Positions 48,243-58,299 of a stretch of 64,000 nt of DNA are shown here, in pieces. The stretch covers positions 62,001 through 126,000 of the forward strand of contig CACJJI010000002.1 of the NCBI GenBank assembly GCA_902593675.1, read 5' to 3'. The stretch is from an uncultured SAR86 cluster bacterium. Lineage in GTDB: Bacteria; Pseudomonadota; Gammaproteobacteria; Magnimaribacterales; D2472. Both the position numbers and the translations under genes were made by a program. Each line of letters starts with the position of its first letter. Positions within the stretch are counted from its first letter, which is position 1. The notes beneath the pieces are model-generated. The model searched no databases. It was not told where the DNA came from and saw only the letters and a program-made list of their open reading frames with translations.

Positions 48243-49568
48243 TTATTTGAAACATTGATAGTTCACCTGAGCAGACAAATTGCTTCCACTACGTTTATAA
48301 ATATTGATGGTGCTGTGAGTACCGGTCAGCACCCATCCAAAGTTCAAAGACCAACAAGCGCCGATAGGTTTAAGTAAATTAAATCTTAAAGTTTCCATCT
48401 GGTCATGTCGATCGCCAAAAAGAGGGTAATCTTCGTCATGCGATTTATCTTGGTAGCTATACTTGGATGAAAATTGCCAATTTTCTTTTAAGGGCTGTGA
48501 ATAGCTAAATTCAATTCCGTAATTTTCATAAAACTCATAGCCTGCATTAGCCCGATAGTTTTCAAGCATGATCTTGTAGCCATACAAAGCTTGTGAACCT
48601 GACCAAACATAGCTTTGGCCAAAACTGATTCCATTAACGCGGCCATTTTTTTGTCTACCTGATTTAAAAATCTTCTCATCGCGATAATATGAAAAAAGCA
48701 TGGAGGACCCATCATCCAATTGCCCGCTATAATCAAGTGAAATTCGGCCACTGCGTAATATTTCTTCACGATTCAGAACAACCCTTAAAAGATTAATGTT
48801 GGGGCTAAAAACAGGGTCTTCTAAATTAAAAAAAGAAAAATAATTTTCATCTAAATTAAAATTTCTTCTGGCTGACAAAACATTGCTTTGTATATCAAAT
48901 TGAGTATAGGTATTGAATCGATCAGCGCCATAACTAAAAAAGTATTGAATATTATCCCCACGAGGATGATTTAAGTCCTGATCAATGCTTAAAGAATAAT
49001 TGTATAAGGTTGACTGATCTCCCTCTCTCTTGCTTTCAGGATCAACATCTAACAAAAAATCACCTATCTCGATAAAATCAGCATTAATGCCTGAATTACC
49101 ATTGGTTGTGTGCTTCCATCCAAGGCTTAAGTTTTGCTGCCATTGAAACGGCTCTTCTGCAGATACTATGGCCTCTAGAAATTGATCAACCCTAGCTTCT
49201 ACCTCAGGCGGTGGATTAAACTCTTTGACACTCTTAAGATAATTATTAGCCAAAGCATAAGCTCCTAGACGGAAATACAAAACACCGAGTTCTAATCTGA
49301 TTCTTGGAAGTTCTGAATCATAGATAAGCATTTGCTCAAAAACACCTATGGCACCCTCTAGATCCCCAACCAAAATAGATAAATTGGCATATTTAAACAA
49401 CAAAGATAGATTTGTTGGATCTTGAAATAGTTGTTTAAAAACTTCTTCTTTTTGCTGCTGTGCTGCTGCAAGTGCTTCAGGATCAGTTAGGGTGGGTTGA
49501 ACGTTTTGCGCAGATAGGTTCAAACACAAAAAAGTGCCTAAAACCAACAAAAAAGTCCTGTATTTCAT
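48243..49568 (-). CDS. TPR plus outer-membrane beta-barrel protein
   Basis: Signal peptide, TPR region (LFKYANLSILVGDLEGAIGVFEQMLIYDSELPRIRLELGVLYFRLGAYALANNYL), then about 290 residues of alternating amphipathic beta strands. Confidence 0.8.
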   Translation of the reverse strand: MKYRTFLLVLGTFLCLNLSAQNVQPTLTDPEALAAAQQQKEEVFKQLFQDPTNLSLLFKYANLSILVGDLEGAIGVFEQMLIYDSELPRIRLELGVLYFRLGAYALANNYLKSVKEFNPPPEVEARVDQFLEAIVSAEEPFQWQQNLSLGWKHTTNGNSGINADFIEIGDFLLDVDPESKREGDQSTLYNYSLSIDQDLNHPRGDNIQYFFSYGADRFNTYTQFDIQSNVLSARRNFNLDENYFSFFNLEDPVFSPNINLLRVVLNREEILRSGRISLDYSGQLDDGSSMLFSYYRDEKIFKSGRQKNGRVNGISFGQSYVWSGSQALYGYKIMLENYRANAGYEFYENYGIEFSYSQPLKENWQFSSKYSYQDKSHDEDYPLFGDRHDQMETLRFNLLKPIGACWSLNFGWVLTGTHSTINIYKRSGSNLSAQVNYQCFK

Positions 49569-49706
49569 GGTAGTTTTGGGAAGATATATTTCACTCCTCT
49601 GAATATTAATCCCTGATATGGTGCTTATTTAAACATAAATGTGACAATTTATCATTTAAAAAAGATATTAAAGAAACTATTGTATTTCAAAGGTTATAAT
49701 GCTCTC

Positions 49707-50312
49707 ATGAGAAAGTCTGAGCTCACAAAAGCTAAGCTGATAAAAGCGGTTGTTGATCTAATAAATAGGGGTCAAAAAATTTCTGTTAGCAGCATTTCAA
49801 AAGAAGCAAAAACCGCTTACGGAAGCTTTTATAGATATTTCAACAATCTTGATGAGATACATGAGGCTGCAATCATTCAAGTAGTTCTTGAAAGGGCTGA
49901 TAGCCTGGAAAAAGAGCTAGAAAGTGTAAAATCAAACCTTTTCAAAGTTTACTATGGCTGGTTTGTAGCTATCGACTTATATAAAGATACATACACTGCT
50001 AACTGGTTAATTGAAAATCCAAGTAGCATCAATCAAGCATGGGCTTTGACTACTCCGTTGACTCAGTCATGGTTAAGTGAAGCCATCAAATTAAAAGAAG
50101 AGCCAGGCTTAACTGATGAAAATTTAAGACATTTTAAATTGACTTCATCATATATCTATTGGACGTATCAAAATGCATTAAGAGAATTGCTTAGAGGTAG
50201 AAAAACCATTCATGTTTTTACAGATTTAATGAATTCAGTAAACTTCCTGGATCTACCCAGAAAAACTCATAAAAAATATCTTCGAAAAGTTGCTGATTTT
50301 GTTAAGGGTTAA
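49707..50312 (+). CDS. TetR/AcrR-family regulator
   Basis: RKSELTKAKLIKAVVDLINRGQKISVSSISKEAKTAYGSFYRYFNNLDEIHEAAI. Start refined from a GTG at 49641. Confidence 0.85.
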   Translation: MRKSELTKAKLIKAVVDLINRGQKISVSSISKEAKTAYGSFYRYFNNLDEIHEAAIIQVVLERADSLEKELESVKSNLFKVYYGWFVAIDLYKDTYTANWLIENPSSINQAWALTTPLTQSWLSEAIKLKEEPGLTDENLRHFKLTSSYIYWTYQNALRELLRGRKTIHVFTDLMNSVNFLDLPRKTHKKYLRKVADFVKG

Positions 50313-50322
50313 AAAACTTAAC

Positions 50323-52506
50323 ATGACAAAAGACTACAAAAAATTTTCTAGATATGGTCTTATCGGTTTCGCTATTTTTGTAAGTTTTTTACCCATTTTT
50401 AATCCTCTGCAAATTTTTACCAGTCTTCAAAATTATTCTTTTGATACCTTTCAAAGAATTTTACCTAGGGAGGTATATTCTGAAGATCCTGTTGTTATCA
50501 TTGATATTGATGATCGTTCGCTTGCAGAAATTGGACAATGGCCCTGGTCAAGAAATGAATTAGCGAAACTAACCAATCAAGCATATGCCGCAGCTGCCTT
50601 GGGCTTTGATATAGTCTTTGCAGAACCAGATAGAACCAATCCACAAAATTTAATTGCCAATTATTCTTTTGATGAAGCGATAAACAAGGAACTGGCCTCC
50701 CTTCCAAGCAATGATGAGCTCTTTGCTGATGCTATTTCAAACCATGGAACTGTGGTTCTTGGTCAGGCCTTAAATAATAAAGATAATACCAAGCCCTCCA
50801 AAAATAAATTTGGGTTGGTAACTCAAGGCGATGACCCTAAGCAATTCATTGCAAATTATCTGGGAGCACAAAATAACATTAAAATTCTTGATGATTCGGC
50901 CAGTGGAGTTGGCTCAATGAGCATTGGAAATAATGATGTAATTGTTCGTCAATTACCTACGTTTGAGAGAATTGATGAGCAGTTAGTGCCAAGTCTTGCC
51001 CTCGAGATGACAAGGGTTGCAGTCGGCGCCTCAACTTTTCAAATTAAATCATCCAATGCATCAAGCGAAGAGGCCTATGGTGCTCAAACTGGTATCAATA
51101 ACATCAAATTAGGCCCTCTCACCATCCCAACAACACCAGAAGGAAATGCGTGGATTTACTTCGCACCCACTAAAGATATTCTGTCAGTCTCAGCCATTGA
51201 TGTAATATCAGGAACAATACCGCCTGAATTTTTTGAGGGCAAGGTAGCGCTTGTAGGAACTTCAGCTGCTGGATTGCTAGATCTCAGATCTACCCCCACA
51301 GAAAAAAATGTTCCGGGAGTAACAATCATTGCACAGTTTATGCAGCAAATTTTTGCCAATGAATTTTTACAGAGGCCTGACTGGCTTTTTGGAGCTGAAT
51401 TTATTGCCGGGCTTTTGTTGGCTGTATTGATTACTCTGGGTATTCAGGCTTTAGGGCCCATTGGTGGATTAAGCATATTTCTTGTCGGGTCCGGTGGAAT
51501 CATAGGGTCAAGTTATTATTTTTTTAAATCTAAACTCTTTTTGGTTGATCCAATATCTCCCTTGATAATTTCATTGAGTGTTTATGTGGCAGTCACTTTT
51601 TTTAACTTTCTATTTACTGAACTTGAACGCAGCAGAGTAAGAGGTGCTTTTGCACAATATCTTTCTCCTGAAATGGTCAATCGTTTGGCTGAATCGAGCG
51701 AATCATTGGTTCTTGGCGGAGAGAGAAAAGAAATGACTTTTTTGTTCTCAGATATTAGAGGGTTTACCAAAATATCTGAACAATATAAGGACGACCCAGA
51801 GGGTTTGACGCAATTAATCAATGAATTGCTTACCGTTTTGTCTAATGCAATTCTAGATCATGGTGGAACCATAGATAAATACATGGGTGATTGCATCATG
51901 GCTTTTTGGAATGCACCTACCGATCAAGCAGACCATCGTCAACTAGCAATTCAAGCAGCACACTCAATGAATGAAGCTTTAGATCAATTCAATGATGAAA
52001 CCGATGGAAATATAGACTTCAAGCTTGAAATAGGTATTGGCATCAATTCTGGAAACTGTATTGTTGGCAACATGGGTTCGGATAAGCGCTTTGATTATAC
52101 CGTCCTTGGTGATGCGGTTAACTTAGCCTCCAGACTTGAAAGTCAATCCTCTAATTATGGCCTGCACATGATCATTGGTGAAAATACTTACATTGATGAT
52201 TCAACATTTACGATTATTGAAATTGACAAAATTGCCGTTAAAGGCAAATCTTCTGCCGAGACAATCTATACCTGCTTTAAACCAGAGGTTAAATTTGCAA
52301 AAGGATTTATTGAAAAACACAAAGCTTTTTTACAAGAATATAGAATGCAAAACTGGGAAGTGGCTACTTCATTAATTGATGAATTAATACCCTCCTCAAA
52401 TGACCTTGAACTATACTACCAACACATGAAAGAAAGAATTAAAGAATATCTTACTAATCCACCATCTGCTGATTGGGAAGGAGTCTATGTTGCTAAAAAT
52501 AAATAA
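50323..52506 (+). CDS. CHASE2-domain class III adenylate cyclase
   Basis: CHASE2 (VVIIDIDDRSLAEIGQWPWSRNELAKL...GFDIVFAEPDR...KVALVGTSAAGL), 3 TM, cyclase TFLFSDIRGFTKISE, GTIDKYMGDCIMAFWNAP, DYTVLGDAVNLASRLE. Start refined. Confidence 0.95.
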   Translation: MTKDYKKFSRYGLIGFAIFVSFLPIFNPLQIFTSLQNYSFDTFQRILPREVYSEDPVVIIDIDDRSLAEIGQWPWSRNELAKLTNQAYAAAALGFDIVFAEPDRTNPQNLIANYSFDEAINKELASLPSNDELFADAISNHGTVVLGQALNNKDNTKPSKNKFGLVTQGDDPKQFIANYLGAQNNIKILDDSASGVGSMSIGNNDVIVRQLPTFERIDEQLVPSLALEMTRVAVGASTFQIKSSNASSEEAYGAQTGINNIKLGPLTIPTTPEGNAWIYFAPTKDILSVSAIDVISGTIPPEFFEGKVALVGTSAAGLLDLRSTPTEKNVPGVTIIAQFMQQIFANEFLQRPDWLFGAEFIAGLLLAVLITLGIQALGPIGGLSIFLVGSGGIIGSSYYFFKSKLFLVDPISPLIISLSVYVAVTFFNFLFTELERSRVRGAFAQYLSPEMVNRLAESSESLVLGGERKEMTFLFSDIRGFTKISEQYKDDPEGLTQLINELLTVLSNAILDHGGTIDKYMGDCIMAFWNAPTDQADHRQLAIQAAHSMNEALDQFNDETDGNIDFKLEIGIGINSGNCIVGNMGSDKRFDYTVLGDAVNLASRLESQSSNYGLHMIIGENTYIDDSTFTIIEIDKIAVKGKSSAETIYTCFKPEVKFAKGFIEKHKAFLQEYRMQNWEVATSLIDELIPSSNDLELYYQHMKERIKEYLTNPPSADWEGVYVAKNK

Positions 52507-53245
52507 GTTTAAATATATGACAATCTTTGCAATGTGCTTAAGCTCATTAAATGTTTTGGCTCAAGCCATTGTTAATATTGAAGATTTGAGGCGTGAAGGC
52601 GAGGTTGGATTTTTTACCAGCATTAGCGCTAATCTCTATGCAGCTCGCGGTAATAGAGACAGAGATTATTACTCAGCGCAACTAAGGTTTGATAATAATT
52701 CCGAAAAATCAGAGTCTTTTCTAATTCTTCAACAAAGCGAAAGAAAGTCTAACGATAAACTGATGGACGAATCAACCTTCATGCATGGGAGATATATTTG
52801 GGTTGGTGATGAGGCTATTAACTGGGAGGTTTTTGCACAATACAGTGAAAACCCCTTCAGAAATTATAAAAAAAGATCCGTGCTTGGAGGCGGCCTAAGA
52901 TATGAACTTTCCAAATCAGCCCGTCTTGGCATTGGTCTGCTCGATGAAAAAGAGACAGATCTTACTGGACAATCTAAAACAACAGATCGCTTAGGTTTTT
53001 ACCTTCATAATTCTTTCGAGGTAGCAGAAAATATTTCCTTCAAACCTACTGTATATTTCCAACCAAGCTTAGATGATTTTGAGAATGACTACAAAGCAAG
53101 TATGATTTTAGCCTTAGATTTTAAAGTAAATGAAAATTTTAAGATAACGATGCAGTATTCATCTTTTCATGACTCAGATCCTCCTTTATTGGCTGAGAAA
53201 AACGATGAATCAATCTCTACTATGTTTTCATATAACCTAAATTAA
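52487..53245 (+). CDS. Exported beta-barrel-like hypothetical protein
   Basis: Signal peptide and alternating-strand composition; overlaps the cyclase end; true start may be slightly downstream. Confidence 0.7.
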   Translation: MLLKINKFKYMTIFAMCLSSLNVLAQAIVNIEDLRREGEVGFFTSISANLYAARGNRDRDYYSAQLRFDNNSEKSESFLILQQSERKSNDKLMDESTFMHGRYIWVGDEAINWEVFAQYSENPFRNYKKRSVLGGGLRYELSKSARLGIGLLDEKETDLTGQSKTTDRLGFYLHNSFEVAENISFKPTVYFQPSLDDFENDYKASMILALDFKVNENFKITMQYSSFHDSDPPLLAEKNDESISTMFSYNLN

Positions 53246-53247
53246 TT

Positions 53248-54414
53248 ATGGAAGGATTTTTACAAATTTTTACAAACGTCTGGGAAGAAGGCCTCTTAGG
53301 TATTGGTATAACCGAGATAATCGTATCAATGCTCATATTTATAGCTGGAGCCATAAGCAGAGCTTTTTTTGTTGGCAGAGTGCTTAAATGGTTGGAAAAA
53401 CTTACTGACCATACTGAATCTGAGGTAGATGATGTTCTACTGGAATCTTTAAAAAAACCTCTAGGATATATTCCTATGACGGTTGCCCTTTACTTTATTG
53501 CTGTCTATCTTCCTCTTTCAGGCATGGCTGATACTTTTGCTACAAATCTAGTAAAAGCAATGATAGCTTTTACCATTTTTAGTGCTCTAGCCAATAGCAT
53601 TGCTCCAATTTTTCAAGCTTTTACTTCAAGCGCTGTTCTTACCAAATCCATGACCATGTGGCTTGAAAGAGCTGCAAGAATAATAATTTGGATTATTGGG
53701 CTTGGAATCATACTGGATATCTTTGGTATTCAAATTGGTCCATTGGTTGCTGGTCTTGGGTTATTTTCCGTGGCTGTTGCCCTCGGGGCACAAGATCTAT
53801 TTAAAAATCTTATCTCAGGATTATTAATTATCGGAGAAAACAGATTTCAACCAGGCGATCGAATCGAAGTTCCTGGCTCTTTACACGGCATGGTTGAAGA
53901 CATAGGTTTTAGATCAACCCTCGTCAGAATGTTTGATACAGCTCCAATGCTAGTACCAAACAAGGATCTTTCAGACGTAAAAGTGATCAATCATGGCAAC
54001 ATGGAGTACAGAAGAATTAGCTGGACCTTAAATCTTATCTACTCAACCACTCAAGAGCAATTAGCTAAAATTTGTGGAGAAATTACAAACTTTATTAATA
54101 CCTCTAATGAATTTGTGATTAATCCCAACCAAGAGTCGTTTGCTAGAACTGATGAACTAGCTTCAAGTTCAATTGATGTAAGGGTTCTATGTTACACAGA
54201 TCCAGTTGGCTTGACTGATTTTTCTAAAATTAAACAAAATCTAATTTTTGAAATTATTAAAATTGTTCGAAACAATGGTTCTGAGTTTGCATATCCTTCA
54301 ACTTCTGTTTACGTCGAAAATACAGATCCTTTGGATGTTGCAAATTACTCGACAGAAGGTTTAAAAGCTAAAGACATATCTCATAAAGCTGCTCCCGATA
54401 AAGGAGACGATTAA
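53248..54414 (+). CDS. MscS-family mechanosensitive ion channel
   Basis: LGLFSVAVALGAQDLFKNLISGLLIIGENRFQPGDRIEVPGSLHGMVEDIGFRSTLVRMFDTAPMLVPNKDLSD. Confidence 0.95.
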   Translation: MEGFLQIFTNVWEEGLLGIGITEIIVSMLIFIAGAISRAFFVGRVLKWLEKLTDHTESEVDDVLLESLKKPLGYIPMTVALYFIAVYLPLSGMADTFATNLVKAMIAFTIFSALANSIAPIFQAFTSSAVLTKSMTMWLERAARIIIWIIGLGIILDIFGIQIGPLVAGLGLFSVAVALGAQDLFKNLISGLLIIGENRFQPGDRIEVPGSLHGMVEDIGFRSTLVRMFDTAPMLVPNKDLSDVKVINHGNMEYRRISWTLNLIYSTTQEQLAKICGEITNFINTSNEFVINPNQESFARTDELASSSIDVRVLCYTDPVGLTDFSKIKQNLIFEIIKIVRNNGSEFAYPSTSVYVENTDPLDVANYSTEGLKAKDISHKAAPDKGDD

Positions 54415-55442
54415 TCCGCTGATCTGTTTGAAGCGCTGAGCTCTAATTCCTGAAACAGTTTAGGATGTTCATCAGATAATTCAGCTAAATCCGATTTTGT
54501 AAGCTCAAGTAATTTTGTATCATCAGCCGCAGTAATGGTTGCATTACGTGGGGCATTTCCAAGCAAACCCATTTCGCCAAAATAATCGCCTGCGACAAGA
54601 AAAACGGGCTGCTCAATTTCAACTTTGACCTTTCCATACTCAATGATAAACATCGAATCAGCTTCATCTCCTTTAGAGAAAATTGTCTCATGCTCACTCA
54701 CCAAAACCACTTGGAGTTTTTCATTGATTTTACCAACAGCTCCAATAGGAAGCTCTTGAAATAGTGGCACAGAAGCAATGGCTTCAAAGCTAACCAAGAA
54801 ATTCTTTTTTTGAATCTCTTCATAATATGCGGAGGCAAGAATAGCTGCAGGTAGAGCAAACATTCCTATCCCAACTAACATGGTAAAGCTTGCTAGTAAC
54901 TTACCAAGATCGGTCATAGGAACAACATCGCCATAACCCACGGTAGTTAAGGTTGCTATGCCCCACCACATCGTAGATGGAATACTCCCAAAGACATCAG
55001 GTTGCACTGAAGATTCCAAAAAATATATAAATGTTGATACAACTAACAAAATCGAAATCACCATAATTTGCGATCCAAGCAAGGCATTTCTTTGCTTAAT
55101 GATTGTTTTAACTAACGTATTTGTGGGTAATAAAAATCTGGACTGACTAAAAATATCAAACAATCTAAATAATCGAAGAATTCTTAAATCATAAATAGAA
55201 AAAAATACTTGGTTAACTAAGACCAGTCCATCAATCGATAGCAAAAATGATAATCTCTTTTCTGCTAGAGCTCTTAAAAGCAACTCGATTGCAAAGATGA
55301 TAATAGAGGTTAAGTACAAGGCCCTAAAGATGGGCGCATCAACAGTCAGATAGCCAGCACTTGAAACAATTTGATGAAAGATATTAATAGCAATTACAGC
55401 TCCAAAAAATTTATTTAATTTATCAAGTGCATTTTTCATCAT
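54411..55442 (-). CDS. 6TM potassium channel with C-terminal cyclic-nucleotide-binding domain
   Basis: Filter ATLTTVGYGDVVPMTDLGK; CNBD with GDYFGEMGLLGNAPRNATITA. Confidence 0.95.
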   Translation of the reverse strand: MMKNALDKLNKFFGAVIAINIFHQIVSSAGYLTVDAPIFRALYLTSIIIFAIELLLRALAEKRLSFLLSIDGLVLVNQVFFSIYDLRILRLFRLFDIFSQSRFLLPTNTLVKTIIKQRNALLGSQIMVISILLVVSTFIYFLESSVQPDVFGSIPSTMWWGIATLTTVGYGDVVPMTDLGKLLASFTMLVGIGMFALPAAILASAYYEEIQKKNFLVSFEAIASVPLFQELPIGAVGKINEKLQVVLVSEHETIFSKGDEADSMFIIEYGKVKVEIEQPVFLVAGDYFGEMGLLGNAPRNATITAADDTKLLELTKSDLAELSDEHPKLFQELELSASNRSAD

Positions 55443-55558
55443 GTGATTATAACTTGAGTCTGTGATTTGAAAAAACCAGGCCTTAAAATAATAATAATTA
55501 AATAATGCATTTATTTGATAGTATGGGCTTTTGATGAAATCAAATTAGGGGAAAAGTG

Positions 55559-57328
55559 GGCATGTCTGATCAAACTATTCTTGCTACAGCACTGGCTGTG
55601 CTTATGGGCCTTCTTATATGGGGTAAATGGCGTTATGACGGAGTGACGCTGGTATGCTTGGCTGCATTGGTGTTATTTGGTGTAGTGCCTGCAGAAAGTG
55701 CCTTTTCAGGGTTCGGACATCCTGCCGTTATAACAGTTGCACTTGTTCTATTGATCAGCAGAGGTTTGCAAGAAGCAGGAATGGTAAGTTTGGCAGGAAA
55801 CTTAATATCTCGACTAACTCTTTCAGAAAATCAATACATGATAATGATCATGATTGTTGCAGCATTTTTATCTTCATTTATGAATAATATTGGAGCCATG
55901 GCTTTATTGCTGCCAATAACATTATCGTTATGTCAAAAAATGGAATGGAATCCCTCAAAATTCTTAATGCCATTGGCTTTTGCTAGTATTCTTGGCGGCA
56001 TGAACACGGTGATAGGAACGCCACCAAATATTATCATTGCTCAATACAGACAAGAATATACTGGCGTTGCCTTTAACTTTTTTGACTATTCATTTGTTGG
56101 GCTTGCTGTCAGCATCTTAGGCGTTTTGTTTATAGCACTTATAGGATTTAGGTTTGTAATGGTTCGCGAGAATGCAAATGATACAACCAGATTGATAGAT
56201 CTAAAAAACTATCTTTTTGAAGTAACCGTTAAAAATGATAGCAAGGCAATTGGTATGAGGCTATCAGAAATTAAAAAGATTTCAGGCCCTGAAACTGAAG
56301 TCTTAGGCGTAGTCAATGAAACTGGAGGTGTCTCAAGAGTTTCAATGAGTAAAAAGATTCAGTCTGGACAAATTTTGGTTATTAAAACTTCGCCCGATGA
56401 TATTTCAACTATTCAAGAAGCCCTTGGATTTGAGATAGCTGATGATTTGGTGACTGTCCAAGAGTCAGACTTGGCTGAAATTGAGGTTATGGTCACAGCT
56501 GGATCTAGGCTTATTGGTAGAAAGCATGACTTCCTCAAAAGACTTGCCTCAGATGATCTTGCATTGCTTGGATTATGGCGCCAGGGTGCAAAATTTAGAA
56601 CGAGGCTTGCAAGAGAAGCATTCAAAGTTGGAGATGTATTGCTCCTTGGCGTGAGAACAATTGATGATGAAGGGGTTAAAGAAAGAATAAAACATTTAGG
56701 CTTGATGCCGTTGATGGAAAGAGATCTGCAAACTATTCCAAGCAGAAGTAGATTGCTAAAAAGCTTAATTTTTTTTGGATTAGCAATTGGGCTAACTGCT
56801 TTCAATGTAGTTGACATAGTTGTTGCATTTTTATTATGCGTAATAGCTTTTATATCAATCAAAGTTTTAAATGGAAATTTGTATAGAAATATTGAATGGC
56901 CAGTTGTGGTTATGCTTGCAGCGATGATTCCAGTTGGGCAAGCACTAGAAACGTCTGGAATTTCTTTAAACATTGCAAACTTTATTTCTGCTAGCACGGA
57001 AGGCATGAAATTACCTTGGTTAATCTTAATGATTCTAGTTATTACAATGTTTGTTTCAGATATTGTGAATAATGCGGCAACTGCTGTGATTATGGCGCCT
57101 ATTGCAGCGAATCTTGCCATTCAAGTCGGGCAGCCAGTTGAACCCTTTCTGATGGCAGTTGCAGTTGGAGCTAGCTGCGCATTTCTTTCCCCAATAGGGC
57201 ACCAATGTAATACCTTGGTAATGGCCCCAGGAAATTATAAATTTGGAGACTATTGGCGCCTTGGTCTTCCGCTTGAATTCGTGATTGTGGCCATCTCAAT
57301 TCCAATGATTTTATTTGTTTGGACTTAA
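55559..57328 (+). CDS. SLC13/CitT-like transporter with TrkA-C domains
   Basis: TM-RCK_C-RCK_C-TM layout; MNNIGAMALLLPI, GGMNTVIGTPPNIIIA, VNNAATAVIMAPIA, SPIGHQCNTLVMAPGNY. Confidence 0.92.
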   Translation, partial: GMSDQTILATALAVLMGLLIWGKWRYDGVTLVCLAALVLFGVVPAESAFSGFGHPAVITVALVLLISRGLQEAGMVSLAGNLISRLTLSENQYMIMIMIVAAFLSSFMNNIGAMALLLPITLSLCQKMEWNPSKFLMPLAFASILGGMNTVIGTPPNIIIAQYRQEYTGVAFNFFDYSFVGLAVSILGVLFIALIGFRFVMVRENANDTTRLIDLKNYLFEVTVKNDSKAIGMRLSEIKKISGPETEVLGVVNETGGVSRVSMSKKIQSGQILVIKTSPDDISTIQEALGFEIADDLVTVQESDLAEIEVMVTAGSRLIGRKHDFLKRLASDDLALLGLWRQGAKFRTRLAREAFKVGDVLLLGVRTIDDEGVKERIKHLGLMPLMERDLQTIPSRSRLLKSLIFFGLAIGLTAFNVVDIVVAFLLCVIAFISIKVLNGNLYRNIEWPVVVMLAAMIPVGQALETSGISLNIANFISASTEGMKLPWLILMILVITMFVSDIVNNAATAVIMAPIAANLAIQVGQPVEPFLMAVAVGASCAFLSPIGHQCNTLVMAPGNYKFGDYWRLGLPLEFVIVAISIPMILFVWT

Positions 57329-57332
57329 GTTC

Positions 57333-58061
57333 TTATACAATCTGAGAAATTAATTTACTTAACTCAGCCGGATCTTCAAAAAAAGAGAAGTGCCCTACTT
57401 CATTCATTGTATAAGTTTTACTTGGAACCATATTAATAAAATTTTCTACAGCCTTAAGATCCACTAGCCTGTCTTTGTTGCCTAAAATTATTGAAATAGA
57501 AGTCCCTATGTTTTTTAAATCATTTAAATCTAATTGATAATTATTGCATGCTTCTAGATCATCAAGCATCACTGGATCATCAGAATCAGAAAAAGCATTT
57601 TTTAAGCCAAGCATTCTTCTATGGAGACCATACTTAATTATAAAGTCAGCGGCATACCCATTTCCTGCTTTGGCTTTAGCAAGCAAGGCATCAGCAACTC
57701 TTGTTGGATAGATGCTATTAACTAGAATTAGCTCTTTGACCGCAAGTCCATGTTTAAGGGCCATATCTAAGGCAACTAATCCGCCCATACTATGCCCACA
57801 TAAAGATAGATCTTTAAGGTCATAGTCCATTAAAGCATTCATTAAAAACTGGCTGTAAGATTCAATGCTATTGCTTGAGGATCCCTTTGAGTCACCATGA
57901 CCAGGAAGATCAATGATTAAGGGCTTGTTATATTCAGCATCAGATAAACGGATGGCTCGAACCAATCGATGATCCATGCCGGCCCCAGCAATAAAAAGAA
58001 TAGATTTTTTAGTCTTTTCAATTGATTCAAAGTTATGAAAATATGTTTCTGGATTTTTCAT
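57333..58061 (-). CDS. Alpha/beta hydrolase
   Basis: LPGHGDSKG, nucleophile elbow LCGHSMGG, C-terminal EVGHFSFFEDP. Confidence 0.92.
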   Translation of the reverse strand: MKNPETYFHNFESIEKTKKSILFIAGAGMDHRLVRAIRLSDAEYNKPLIIDLPGHGDSKGSSSNSIESYSQFLMNALMDYDLKDLSLCGHSMGGLVALDMALKHGLAVKELILVNSIYPTRVADALLAKAKAGNGYAADFIIKYGLHRRMLGLKNAFSDSDDPVMLDDLEACNNYQLDLNDLKNIGTSISIILGNKDRLVDLKAVENFINMVPSKTYTMNEVGHFSFFEDPAELSKLISQIV

Positions 58062-58121
58062 TAGCTAAATCTATTTTAATTCATAGCAATGATCAATAGA
58101 CATCTAGTAAAACTTTTAAAG

Positions 58122-58200
58122 TGGTAGACCCGAATGGACTCGAACCATCGACCTTCGCAATGTCAATGCGACGCTCTAACCAAAACTGAGCTACGGGTCT
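58122..58200 (-). tRNA. tRNA-Val (anticodon GAC)
   Basis: Reverse complement AGACCCGTAGCTCAGTTTTGGTTAGAGCGTCGCATTGACATTGCGA...GGTTCGAGTCCATTCGGGTCTACCA; anticodon stem TCGCA/TGCGA. Confidence 0.93.
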
Positions 58201-58299
58201 AAATTGTGAATTATTATACAGCTAGACAATTAATAAGATAAGTCTGAAATCTGTTAGATAAAAAGAATTTTTAATTTGGTGAGGCAGTAATTTTAGCTT

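Noticed and set aside
56413-57120. 235 aa minus-strand ORF
   Set aside because: Antisense to the well-supported SLC13-like transporter gene; mirror-frame artefact.
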